A stretch of DNA of 27,173 bases from Streptomyces katrae (GTDB lineage Bacteria; Actinomycetota; Actinomycetes; Streptomycetales; Streptomycetaceae): assembly GCF_000966975.1 (NCBI RefSeq), contig NZ_JZWV01000097.1:1-27173 (forward strand), read 5' to 3'. The position numbers and the translations under genes are program-made. Within the stretch, counting starts at the first letter, position 1, and each line of letters opens with the position of its first letter. Below the pieces are notes generated by a model. The model had not been told where the DNA came from. It saw only the letters and a list, made by a program, of their open reading frames with translations, and ran no database searches. This document shows positions 1 through 7,278 of this stretch, piece after piece.

Positions 1-52
1 GGGCGGAGCCCCTGGGAACGGAGGAGGGGCGGGTAGGGGAGAGCCCCGCAGG

Positions 53-74
53 GCCGCCCTCAAGAGGGGGCGGC
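53..74. terminator. Possible hairpin terminator 3' of the minus-strand HTH gene
   Basis: GCCGCCC (53-59) pairs perfectly with GGGCGGC (68-74) around an 8-base loop. It lies just beyond the stop codon of the minus-strand gene ending at 124, where a terminator is expected. There is no T-tract, which is usual for Streptomyces. The first 50 bases hold other GC-rich repeats and no supportable gene. Confidence 0.35.
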
Positions 75-123
75 TCCGCAGGGCCGTGCCGTCGGGGGTC
101 GGCGTCCCGGCGGCGGGGGCCGG

Positions 124-648
124 TCAGCCGTTGCGGGGTCCCGGGAAGGCCGACTGACGGGGCCCCGGAGCGGCAGCGGCCTGGCTGTCCTCACGGACCG
201 GCTGCGGCGGCACCGACCGGGCCGCCGGAATGGTCGGCAGCGGCCCCAGCGTCCGCGTCGTGGTGCCCTCGGCCAGCGGCTCCGCCGCCTCGGCGGCCTG
301 CGCCCGCCGTGCCCCGTACCGCCGGTGCACGGCCTGCTTGGTGACGCCGAGCGCCGAACCGACCGCGTCCCAGGAGAAGCCGAGGGAGCGGTCGAAGTCC
401 ACCGCGGCGGTGACGAGCGTCTCGACGCTGTCCCGCAGCTCCTGCGCGAGGCGGACGGTGGGCGCGGGCGCCCTGCCGTAGACGACGAAGCCCGTGGATG
501 GCCCGGAGCGGCGCGGGCGGTACACGTTGCCGAGCTGGGCGGTGAGCGTACGCAGTGCGTCCACCTGCCGGCGAACCCGCTCGATGTCCCGCACCAGGAG
601 GTGCAGGCTGGCCCGTGCTTGGGCGTCATGGGTGGCGTGGTCGGCCAT
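124..648 (-). CDS. Small helix-turn-helix protein of unknown role
   Basis: A 174-aa protein. Residues about 5-45 form a charged helical stretch ([19 protein letters not shown]). The middle region contains a convincing helix-turn-helix, [22 protein letters not shown], resembling DNA-binding motifs that read 'design, turn, recognise'. The C-terminal 50 residues are Ala/Pro-rich and probably disordered. The start was set at the ATG at 648 because the protein-like composition begins there (MADHATHD) and a GAGG lies about 10 bases upstream; the frame stays open much further upstream but that part is non-coding in character. It is divergent from fmt, with 250 bases between them containing two inverted repeats that could be its operators. 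It is probably a DNA-binding protein of a conserved Streptomyces family; target unknown. Confidence 0.75.
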   Translation of the reverse strand: MADHATHDAQARASLHLLVRDIERVRRQVDALRTLTAQLGNVYRPRRSGPSTGFVVYGRAPAPTVRLAQELRDSVETLVTAAVDFDRSLGFSWDAVGSALGVTKQAVHRRYGARRAQAAEAAEPLAEGTTTRTLGPLPTIPAARSVPPQPVREDSQAAAAPGPRQSAFPGPRNG

Positions 649-720
649 GGAGAAGCCTCTCGAACCGGTGCTGAAGAGCGGATCGGGCCGCAGACACCGT
701 TCAGAATCGCGGCCCGTTTC

Positions 721-738
721 GGTCAATCTCTCTTGACC
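721..738. promoter_or_regulatory. Operator-like inverted repeat GGTCAA-N6-TTGACC
   Basis: A perfect 6-bp dyad with a 6-base spacer sits in the divergent region between the HTH gene and fmt, about 75 bases upstream of the HTH start. Either arm also reads as a TTGACC -35 hexamer on one of the strands. Autoregulation by the adjacent HTH protein is an inference only. Confidence 0.4.
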
Positions 739-743
739 AACGC

Positions 744-783
744 GCCGACACGCCCCCAGGTCACGCCCTGGGGGCGTGTCGGC
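744..783. repeat. Perfect 17-bp inverted repeat (strong hairpin) upstream of fmt
   Basis: GCCGACACGCCCCCAGG (744-760) is exactly reverse-complementary to 767-783, with a 6-base loop TCACGC. As RNA this would be a very stable stem. It lies between divergent genes rather than after a stop codon, so it is more likely a regulatory or remnant element than an ordinary gene-end terminator. It is 115 bases upstream of the fmt start. Confidence 0.7.
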
Positions 784-852
784 ATATGCGAGAGGCGCGC
801 GTGTGTGCGTACGCCCCCGATCCCGCAGGTGGGCGCGGGGGAGCAGGCCCCA

Positions 853-858
853 TAGACT
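853..858 (+). promoter_or_regulatory. Possible -10 element for fmt
   Basis: TAGACT matches the actinobacterial TANNNT -10 consensus and lies 40 bases before the fmt GTG. No good -35 hexamer is visible 17-18 bases upstream, so the assignment is weak. Confidence 0.3.
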
Positions 859-898
859 GGACCGCTGCTGACGCCCGAGATAGCGAGGTAGGACCCCA

Positions 899-1843
899 GT
901 GAAGCTCGTCTTCGCAGGCACCCCCGAGGTCGCCGTGCCCGCCCTGGACGCCCTGATCGCCTCCGGGCGGCACGAGGTCGCGGCCGTCGTCACCCGGCCC
1001 GACGCGCCGGCCGGCCGCGGCCGCCGGCTGGTCGCCAGCCCGGTGGCCGAGCGGGCCGAGGAGGCGGGCATCGAGGTCCTCAAGCCGGTCCGCCCGCGCG
1101 ACCCCGAGTTCCAGGAGCGGCTCCGCGAGATCGCCCCGGACTGCTGCCCCGTCGTCGCCTACGGCGCCCTGATCCCCAAGAGCGCCCTGGACATCCCCGT
1201 CCACGGCTGGGTGAACCTGCACTTCTCACTGCTGCCCGCCTGGCGCGGCGCCGCGCCCGTCCAGCAGTCGATCATGGCCGGCGACCAGGTCACCGGGGCC
1301 TCCACCTTCCGCATCGAGGAGGGGCTCGACACCGGCCCGGTCTTCGGGGTCCTCACCGAGGAGATCCGCCCCACCGACACCAGCGGCGACCTGCTGACCC
1401 GCCTCGCCTTCGCCGGCGCCGGGCTGCTGACCGCGACCATGGACGGCATCGAGGACGGCTCCCTGCGGGCCGTCGAGCAGCCCGCCGAAGGCGTCTCCCT
1501 CGCACCGAAGATCACCGTCGAGGACGCCCGCGTCGACTGGAACGCCCCCGCGCTGCGCGCCGACCGCGTCGTGCGCGGCTGCACCCCGGCCCCCGGCGCC
1601 TGGACGGTCTTCCGCGGCGAGCGCCTCAAGCTGATCTCCGTCGGGCTGGTCCCGGACCGCACGGACCTGGAGCCCGGCGTGCTGGCCCCGGCCAAGAACA
1701 ACGTCTACGTGGGCACCGGCTCGCACGCCGTCGAGCTGCTCTGGGTGCAGCCGCAGGGCAAGAAGCCGATGAAGGGCGCCGACTGGGCCCGCGGGGTGCG
1801 CATCGCTCCCGGCGAGCGCCTGGGCGGGACCGACGTAGGCTGA
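899..1843 (+). CDS. fmt: Methionyl-tRNA formyltransferase
   Basis: Transfers a formyl group from 10-formyl-tetrahydrofolate to Met-tRNA(fMet), making the initiator for translation. The protein has 314 aa, the normal family length. It begins [19 protein letters not shown], the typical start of Fmt. The formyltransferase core has the signature [17 protein letters not shown] (Asn/His catalytic region and folate-binding SLLPxWRGAAP), followed by GLDTGPV. The C-terminal OB-like tRNA-binding domain runs from about residue 205 to the end. The start is a GTG at 899 with AGGTAGGA 6-13 bases upstream. rsmB follows on the same strand after a 94-base gap containing a hairpin; fmt and rsmB are commonly adjacent in bacteria. 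The gene appears intact. Confidence 0.97.
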   Translation: MKLVFAGTPEVAVPALDALIASGRHEVAAVVTRPDAPAGRGRRLVASPVAERAEEAGIEVLKPVRPRDPEFQERLREIAPDCCPVVAYGALIPKSALDIPVHGWVNLHFSLLPAWRGAAPVQQSIMAGDQVTGASTFRIEEGLDTGPVFGVLTEEIRPTDTSGDLLTRLAFAGAGLLTATMDGIEDGSLRAVEQPAEGVSLAPKITVEDARVDWNAPALRADRVVRGCTPAPGAWTVFRGERLKLISVGLVPDRTDLEPGVLAPAKNNVYVGTGSHAVELLWVQPQGKKPMKGADWARGVRIAPGERLGGTDVG

Positions 1844-1851
1844 TTCCATCC

Positions 1852-1874
1852 GCGCCCCGGCCCGGCCGGGGCGC
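1852..1874 (+). terminator. Hairpin after fmt
   Basis: GCGCCCCGGCC (1852-1862) and GGCCGGGGCGC (1864-1874) form a perfect 11-bp dyad with a single central base, beginning 9 bases after the fmt stop. In RNA it would fold with a shorter stem and a GC loop. It could terminate or attenuate fmt transcription before rsmB. Confidence 0.5.
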
Positions 1875-1992
1875 CGGCACCACCCCGATCCACGGCAGAA
1901 CCCCCGTAGCACCTCGTACCTCCGGAGCACCTTCCACGTGAGCGAAAAGTCCCCCCAGCCCCGTCGCAGCCCCGCCCCCGGCGGCCGGCCGG

Positions 1993-2002
1993 CCAAGCCA
2001 AG
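1993..2002 (+). repeat. 5-bp tandem duplication CCAAG x2 at the start of rsmB
   Basis: CCAAG occurs twice back to back. A GTG at 1938 (GGAG at 1924-1927) opens a frame whose first 20 codons read MSEKSPQPRRSPAPGGRPAK and then run out of frame with RsmB. Deleting one CCAAG joins this frame to KPYRRPQKDPVRM and the rest of RsmB, as expected for Streptomyces RsmB N-termini. Confidence 0.75.
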
Positions 2003-2035
2003 CCCTACCGCCGGCCCCAGAAGGACCCCGTCCGG

Positions 2036-3409
2036 ATGCTGGCCTTCGAGGCGCTGCGGGCGGTGGACGAGCGCGACGCGTACGCGAACCTCGTCCTGCC
2101 GCCGCTGCTGAAGAAGGCCCGCCAGGACGAGAAGTTCCAGGCGCGCGACGCGGCCCTCGCCACCGAGCTGGTCTACGGGACCCTGCGCCGCCAGGGCACG
2201 TACGACGCGATCATCTCCGCCTGCGTCGACCGGCCGCTGCGCGAGGTGGACCCGCCGGTCCTGGACGTGCTGTCGCTCGGCGCGCACCAGCTGCTGGGCA
2301 CCCGCATCCCCACGCACGCCGCCGTCTCCGCGAGCGTGGAGCTGGCCCGCGTGGTGCTCGGCGACGGCCGGGCCAAGTTCGTGAACGCCGTCCTGCGCAA
2401 GATCGCCGCCCATGACCTGGACGGCTGGCTGGAGCGGGTCGCGCCGCCGTACGAGGAGGACGCCGAGGAGCACCTCGCGGTCTACCACTCGCACCCCCGC
2501 TGGGTGGTCAGCGCCCTGTGGGACGCCCTGGGCGGCGGGCGCGCCGGGATCGAGGACCTCCTGGAGGCCGACAACGAGCGGCCCGAGGTGACCCTGGTGG
2601 CGCGGCCGGGCCGGTCCACGCCCGAGGAGCTGGTGGAGGCGCTCGGCGAGGAGTCGGCGCTGCCGGGCCGCTGGTCCCCGTACGCGGTGCGGATGGCCGA
2701 GGGCGGCGAGCCGGGCGCGCTGGATGCGGTCCGCGAGGGCCGGGCCGGCGTGCAGGACGAGGGCAGCCAGCTGGTGGCCATGGCCCTGGCGGCGGCCCCG
2801 GTCGAGGGCCGGGACGAGCGCTGGCTGGACGGCTGCGCGGGTCCGGGCGGCAAGGCGTCGCTGCTGGGCGCGCTGGCCGCGCAGCGGGGTGCCTTCCTCC
2901 TGGCCTCCGAGAAGCAGCCGCACCGGGCGCGCCTCGTGGAGCGGGCCCTGGCCGGCAACCCGGGCCCGTACCAGGTCATCGCCGCCGACGGCACCCGCCC
3001 GCCGTGGCTCCCGGGCTCCTTCGACCGGGTGCTGATGGACGTCCCCTGCTCCGGCCTGGGCGCGCTGCGCCGCCGCCCGGAGGCCCGCTGGCGGCGCCGC
3101 CCGCAGGACCTGGAGGGCTTCGCCCCGCTCCAGCGCGCCCTGCTGCGCGAGGCCCTGTCCGCGGTGCGGGTCGGCGGCGTCGTCGGCTACGCCACCTGCT
3201 CGCCGCACCTGGCGGAGACCCGGGTCGTGGTGGAGGACGTCCTCAAGGGCCGCGGCGCGGGCAACCTCCCGGTGGCGGCCGAACTCATCGACGCCCGCCC
3301 GTACATGGAGGGCGTCCCGGCCCTCGGCGACGGCCCGGACGTCCAGCTGTGGCCCCACCTCCACGGCACGGACGCCATGTACCTGGCCCTCCTCCGCCGC
3401 ACCGCGTAA
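2036..3409 (+). CDS. rsmB: 16S rRNA (cytosine(967)-C(5))-methyltransferase RsmB, N-terminus frameshifted
   Basis: Methylates C967 of 16S rRNA using S-adenosylmethionine. The N-terminal half is the NusB-like RNA-binding domain (about residues 1-150; AFEALRAVDERDAYANLVL, LGAHQLL). The C-terminal half is the Rossmann methyltransferase with a SAM-binding loop DGCAGPGGKA near residue 265, the release cysteine at about C338 in PCSGLGALRRRPEARW, and the catalytic nucleophile at about C388 in YATCSPHL. 457 aa from the internal ATG at 2036. The more natural start is the GTG at 1938, but a CCAAG tandem duplication at 1993-2002 puts it out of frame by 5 bases. If the sequence is correct, translation must start at 2036 or further in, losing about 30 basic Pro/Arg-rich residues that are probably dispensable for catalysis. 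Confidence 0.93.
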   Translation: MLAFEALRAVDERDAYANLVLPPLLKKARQDEKFQARDAALATELVYGTLRRQGTYDAIISACVDRPLREVDPPVLDVLSLGAHQLLGTRIPTHAAVSASVELARVVLGDGRAKFVNAVLRKIAAHDLDGWLERVAPPYEEDAEEHLAVYHSHPRWVVSALWDALGGGRAGIEDLLEADNERPEVTLVARPGRSTPEELVEALGEESALPGRWSPYAVRMAEGGEPGALDAVREGRAGVQDEGSQLVAMALAAAPVEGRDERWLDGCAGPGGKASLLGALAAQRGAFLLASEKQPHRARLVERALAGNPGPYQVIAADGTRPPWLPGSFDRVLMDVPCSGLGALRRRPEARWRRRPQDLEGFAPLQRALLREALSAVRVGGVVGYATCSPHLAETRVVVEDVLKGRGAGNLPVAAELIDARPYMEGVPALGDGPDVQLWPHLHGTDAMYLALLRRTA

Positions 3410-3438
3410 CCCTCCCCGGCGGCGCACCCAGGTCCCCC

Positions 3439-3482
3439 TGAGTACGTGTACTCATGAGCCGCGCCCGCCCGGGCGGTAGCGT
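3439..3482 (+). promoter_or_regulatory. Palindromic operator TGAGTAC-GT-GTACTCA with possible -10
   Basis: A perfect 7-bp inverted repeat (3439-3445 and 3448-3454) lies 70 bases before the first gene of the hydrolase/lipoprotein cassette. A 12-bp palindrome CCGCCCGGGCGG (3465-3476) and a TAGCGT that could be a -10 (3477-3482) follow. The spacing places the TGAGTAC dyad over the -35 region, where a repressor or activator would act. The regulator is not identifiable from the window. Confidence 0.45.
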
Positions 3483-3524
3483 CCGGCTCGGTGTGATCCA
3501 CAGGGGCAGGACGGGGAACGGCGC

Positions 3525-3980
3525 ATGGGGTGGGACGAGTGGGACCGGATCAAGGCCGGGGCGGCCGGCGGGGGACCCGTCGGGATGCGGCTCGACCACG
3601 TTCCGGCCGAACCCGCCGCCGGGCCCAGCGCCGTCACGGGCGGCCTGCAGTCCAGCAAGAAGGCATGGACCACGGCAGGGGAAGGGGTCGGCTCCCTCCG
3701 CCGGAGCATCGGCGGCGCGCTGGCCAGGCTGGAGGACGGCCAGGCGGGGCTCGGCACGACCACGGGGTGTCTGACCGCGGCCGCGCAGAAGGACGTGTAC
3801 GAGTCCTGGAAGAAGTACGCGTCGAGCGTCAGCGAGCGGTGCGGCTCCCTCCAGGGCGTCCTGGAGCGGGTGGGCCGCGACCTGCTGACGACCGATGAGG
3901 CGGTCAGGGCCGAGATGGACGGGCTGGACCGCCGGTACGCCGACACGGACGCCGTCGGCGGCCAGGCGAAGGGCCGGTGA
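3525..3980 (+). CDS. Small helical protein, possible WXG100-like partner of the DUF1023 hydrolase
   Basis: A 151-aa protein with no recognised catalytic motif. It begins MGWDEWDRIKAGA, a start seen in Streptomyces proteins encoded next to alpha/beta hydrolases with WXG-like regions. Residues about 40-130 are predicted helical (KKAWTTAGEGVGSLRR, YESWKKYASSVSERCGSLQ), compatible with a two-helix ESAT-6/WXG-type fold, but there is no strict WXG turn. Its TGA overlaps the GTG of the next gene (GTGA at 3977-3980), so the two are translationally coupled. Role inferred from context: an adaptor or chaperone for the hydrolase, perhaps exported with it. The start is the ATG at 3525, with GGACGGGGAA upstream. 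Confidence 0.72.
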   Translation: MGWDEWDRIKAGAAGGGPVGMRLDHVPAEPAAGPSAVTGGLQSSKKAWTTAGEGVGSLRRSIGGALARLEDGQAGLGTTTGCLTAAAQKDVYESWKKYASSVSERCGSLQGVLERVGRDLLTTDEAVRAEMDGLDRRYADTDAVGGQAKGR

Positions 3981-5829
3981 GGGGGATGGACTACGCCACC
4001 CTCAAGGCCTTCAAGCCGGGCGAGTTCGAGGAAGCCGCCGCCGGCTACCGCACCATGGGCTCGGCGGCGCAGGCCGCCAAGGAACACATCGAGAACACGG
4101 TCGCCACGGGCATGCGCGCGGCGCTGAAGGGTGAGGCGGCGGAGGCCGCACAGCGGCAACTCCAGGCCGTGGCGAAGAACTTCCACTACATGCAGACCGA
4201 ATGCGGCGTGATCGGCACGGCGCTGAGCGGATTCGCGTACGACATGGCGGCCGCCCAGCGGAAGCTGGAGGCGGCGGTCGAGGACGCCGGGGCGGACGGC
4301 TGCACGGTGAACGGGGACGGCTCGGTCGACTATCCGGCGGGTCGGAAGCCGGGCGAGGAGAAAGACGCCGCCGGCGGCGCGGTGACGGGCAGCGCCGGAG
4401 GCAACGCGACCTCCGACGCCCTGGAGCGCCAGGCGGCGAACATCCACCCGAACCCGAACTTCGGCAAGGCGGTGGGGTACGCGAACCGGATCGCCGAGGC
4501 GGTCAGGGAAGCCACGGACGCGGACACGAAGTGGGAGCCGAAGATCCGGTCCCTCCAGGCCGACGACGACCTGACGGTGTCCGACCGGGACTGGACGGAC
4601 GTCACCTCGGACACGGCGGGCGTACGCGAGTCGGCCGGGGGCTACCTCGGCACGATCAAGCCCCCGCCCGCGAACGACTGGCCCCAGGACAACGCCAACT
4701 GGTGGAACGGCCTCTCCGAGGAGCAGCGCGAGGCCTACGTCTCCATGCACCCCGCGAGCATCGGAGCGCTCGACGGCCTTCCCTCGGCCGTACGCGACGA
4801 CGCGAACCGCATCGTGCTCGCGGAACAGCGCGCCGCCAGGCAGCTGGACTACGACGCCTGGCTCAGGAAGGAACCGGAGCACTACCGGCCGTACATCAGC
4901 CCTGTCACGGGCCGCGAGGTGAAGGGCGCGACGGTCCCGACGGACGAGTGGAAGGCGTGGAACGAGAAGAGGAAGCAGCTGGAGAACGGCTACAAGGGCA
5001 TGGACGCCATCCAGAAACGTTTCGACAGCTACACGAGCGAGAGCAGTCGCCCCTATCTGCTCGGCTTCGACGGCAACGGCATGGGGCGCGCCATCGTCTC
5101 CATCGGCAACCCGGACACCGCCGACAACGTGGTGACGTACGTGCCCGGGACGTTCGCCAAGCTGGAGTCCATCGACGAGGACATCGGAAGGGCCAAGAGT
5201 CTTCAGGCACAGGCGGAAGCCACCGACGGCTCCAGGAAGACGGCCTCGATCGTGTGGCTCGGTTACGACGCGCCGCAGGCCCGCAGGCCATCCTGACCGA
5301 TGCGACGGAAACCAAGTGGGCCGACGCGGCGAAGGAGCCGCTGGGGAACTTCGTCCAGGGCATCGAGGAAGCCAATCACCGCGACAGCGGCGTGCACCAG
5401 ACGCTCCTGGGCCACAGCTACGGGTCCTTGGTGGTGGGCGAGACGATGAGCACATACATGGACCTGCCGGTCGAGAACGCGATCATGGTGGGCAGTCCGG
5501 GCGTGGGCGTGGGCCACGCGAAGGACCTGAACATCCCGCCGGACCACGTCTTCGCGGCCACCGCCAAGAACGACCTCATCAACGTGGCCCCGCCCCCGGC
5601 AGGTCCCTTGGCTCCTCTCAACCCGAAGGCGTACATGAGGCTTTTCGACGACCATTCGATCGTCCACGGAACCGATCCGACCTCCGACGACTTCGGCGGT
5701 CAGGTTTTCAGGGTCCCCGACGGCAAGCTGCCGGGCGAAGGCGGGGAAATGATGCCCGCACACTCCCAGTACTGGGACGAAAAGCCCCGCAGAACTCTGG
5801 CACGCATCGTCACCGGAGGACAGCCGTGA
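3977..5829 (+). pseudogene. DUF1023 alpha/beta hydrolase with helical N-terminus, frameshifted
   Basis: Restored, this would be about 615 aa. Residues about 1-105 are a helical region like WXG/LXG secretion domains (FKPGEFEEAAAGYRTMGSAA). The C-terminal third is a DUF1023 alpha/beta hydrolase: the beta-strand/turn IVWLGYDAPQ, then the nucleophile elbow LLGHSYGSLVVG, then MVGSPGVGV and a late His region (DDHSIVHGTDP). The first frame runs to a TGA at 5294-5296, just after GYDAPQA. The rest (AILTDATETKWADAAK to VTGGQP, stop 5827-5829) is in another frame. An 8-bp tandem duplication at 5274-5289 lies exactly at the junction; deleting one copy gives GYDAPQAILTD in one frame. As read, the enzyme loses its nucleophile and is dead. 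The start is the GTG at 3977 overlapping the previous stop, or the ATG at 3986. Substrate unknown. Confidence 0.82.
5274..5289 (+). repeat. 8-bp tandem duplication CGCAGGCC x2 in the hydrolase gene
   Basis: CGCAGGCC at 5274-5281 is repeated perfectly at 5282-5289. It shifts the frame by 8 bases and creates a stop four codons later. Removal of one unit restores the DUF1023 reading frame precisely. Confidence 0.85.
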
Positions 5830-6755
5830 AGACGCGGAAGACGTTCACGGCTGCCGCATTGCTGGCCGTGACGGTCGCGGTGACCGCATGTGGGGCGCAG
5901 GGAGAGATCATGATGAGCGAACAACAAGCGACCGACCGGGCGGAAGAGATCATCCAGCAGGCGGTGGTGACCCTGTCGCCCAAGCCCACGCTGGAACGTT
6001 TTGGTCCCGAGACCATCGGCCCTTGCCTCGCCAAGGATGACCATAGCCCTGACGACCGGCTGCAGGTGACTCTCTTCTACAAGCTCACCGGGGTTCCAGG
6101 GGCCGAGGCCAGGAACCTCGTGCTGCAGGCGCGGGAGGCCTGGCTCAAGCAGGGTTACAAGATCCACTCGTCGGACGAGAAGGACATGTCCGGCCCGTTC
6201 CCGTGGGTCAGCATGCGCACGGAGCCGGACGACTTCTGGATGGAAGCCACCACCGGGGTCCTCGACCGCGCCACGGGCGAGGGCATCGCCTCCCTCTCCG
6301 TGACCTCGCCCTGCTTCCTCCCGCCGGGCAAGGCCTCGGCGCGCGGGGCTGATCCCGCAGCGTTCGAGGCCCCGGAGGCCGACGATCCCGCCGTGCGCCG
6401 GGCCCTCGCCCACTCCAGCCGCATCTACGACGCCCTGGGCGTCGGATCGGCGCCGACCCAGCCCGGGGAGGGTCTCAGCACGGTCCGGGACGGCCTCGGG
6501 ACCGCGGTGCACCACACCTGGTCGACCCTGCCGTTGCCGGAGGACGAGAGGGCACGGGCCGTGCAGCGCGCGCACGAGTACTTCCGGGACGCGGGGTGGA
6601 AGGTACGCACCGTGCCGACCCTTGAGGGGCTCCCGGCCGTCGTCGCCGGCCACCCCGGAGAGCACACGATCGCCCAGGTCGCGGCTTCCACCACTGGCGC
6701 GGTGCGCGTGGCCGTCACGAGGCCGCTGGGCGGTCCGACGTCCGCAGACGTCTGA
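5826..6755 (+). CDS. Lipoprotein, two-domain member of a tandem pair
   Basis: A 309-aa predicted lipoprotein: basic N-terminus MKTRKTF, a hydrophobic stretch AALLAVTVAVTAC and a lipobox cysteine at residue 22. The mature first half (AEEIIQQAVVTLSPKPTLERF to [13 protein letters not shown]) is paralogous to the whole of the next gene. The second half, from about residue 185, has a similar pattern of helix plus GW/GY strand (HEYFRDAGWKV against REAWLKQGYKI), so it may be a diverged internal repeat. It starts at a GTG overlapping the hydrolase stop (GTGA), with GGAGGA upstream. No enzymatic motif is visible. Being surface-anchored and coupled to a probably exported hydrolase, it could be an immunity or accessory protein; that is inference. 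Confidence 0.85.
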   Translation: MKTRKTFTAAALLAVTVAVTACGAQGEIMMSEQQATDRAEEIIQQAVVTLSPKPTLERFGPETIGPCLAKDDHSPDDRLQVTLFYKLTGVPGAEARNLVLQAREAWLKQGYKIHSSDEKDMSGPFPWVSMRTEPDDFWMEATTGVLDRATGEGIASLSVTSPCFLPPGKASARGADPAAFEAPEADDPAVRRALAHSSRIYDALGVGSAPTQPGEGLSTVRDGLGTAVHHTWSTLPLPEDERARAVQRAHEYFRDAGWKVRTVPTLEGLPAVVAGHPGEHTIAQVAASTTGAVRVAVTRPLGGPTSADV

Positions 6756-6768
6756 CCGGAGGACGACC

Positions 6769-7278
6769 GTGAACCTGCGCAAAGCCGCACCGGCTGCCGT
6801 ATCGCTGGCCATGACGATCGTGGTGGCCGCGTGCGGGGCGCCATTGAAGCCGGTCGTGATGAGCGAGCAGCAGGCGATCGGCCGGGCAGAGGAGATCATT
6901 CATCAGGCGGTGGACGACATGTCTCCCAAACCGACACTGGAGCGCATGACAGGCGCGCCCGTCGACGTCTGTATCGCCAGGGACGACCACCGCCCCGACG
7001 ACCGCGTCCAGGTCGAAGTCGCCTACAAGCTGACGGGTGTTCCCGGGTCCGAGGCCCAGAACCTCGTGCGGCAGGCACGGGACGCCTGGCTCAGGCAGGG
7101 CTACAAGTACAACTCGGGGGGCGAGGTCGACTGGTCCGGCCCGTTCCCGACGGTCTACATGCGTACGGAGCCCGACGACTTCTGGATGGACGCCGTTACC
7201 GGCGTCATGGACCGCGCCAAGGGTGAGGGGGTCGCCTCCCTCTCCGTGACATCGCCCTGCTTCCTCCCGCCCGGCTAG
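6769..7278 (+). CDS. Lipoprotein, single-domain paralogue of the preceding gene
   Basis: A 169-aa predicted lipoprotein with signal MNLRKAAPAAVSLAMTIVVAAC and lipobox cysteine at residue 22. It matches the first half of the preceding lipoprotein along its whole length (MSEQQAxxRAEEII, SPKPTLER, DDHxPDDRxQV, YKLTGVPG, MRTEPDDFWM, [18 protein letters not shown]), so the pair arose by duplication. It stops right after PPG, where its neighbour continues into a second domain; either this copy lost the C-terminal part or the neighbour gained it. The ribosome binding site GGAGGAC resembles that of the neighbour. The TAG stop overlaps the stop of the convergent amidohydrolase in a shared CTAG. Confidence 0.85.
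   Translation: MNLRKAAPAAVSLAMTIVVAACGAPLKPVVMSEQQAIGRAEEIIHQAVDDMSPKPTLERMTGAPVDVCIARDDHRPDDRVQVEVAYKLTGVPGSEAQNLVRQARDAWLRQGYKYNSGGEVDWSGPFPTVYMRTEPDDFWMDAVTGVMDRAKGEGVASLSVTSPCFLPPG

Noticed and set aside
1226..3427. Long antisense open frame opposite fmt and rsmB
   Set aside because: The sense frames encode recognisable enzymes; the antisense protein is Arg/Gly/Ala-rich with no domain, as expected from high-GC codon bias.
3439..3454. Leaderless start from the ATG in CTCATGAGCC at about 3454
   Set aside because: The frame opened there is a low-complexity Pro/Arg/Ala-rich stretch with no domain; the ATG at 3525 begins a conserved-looking protein.
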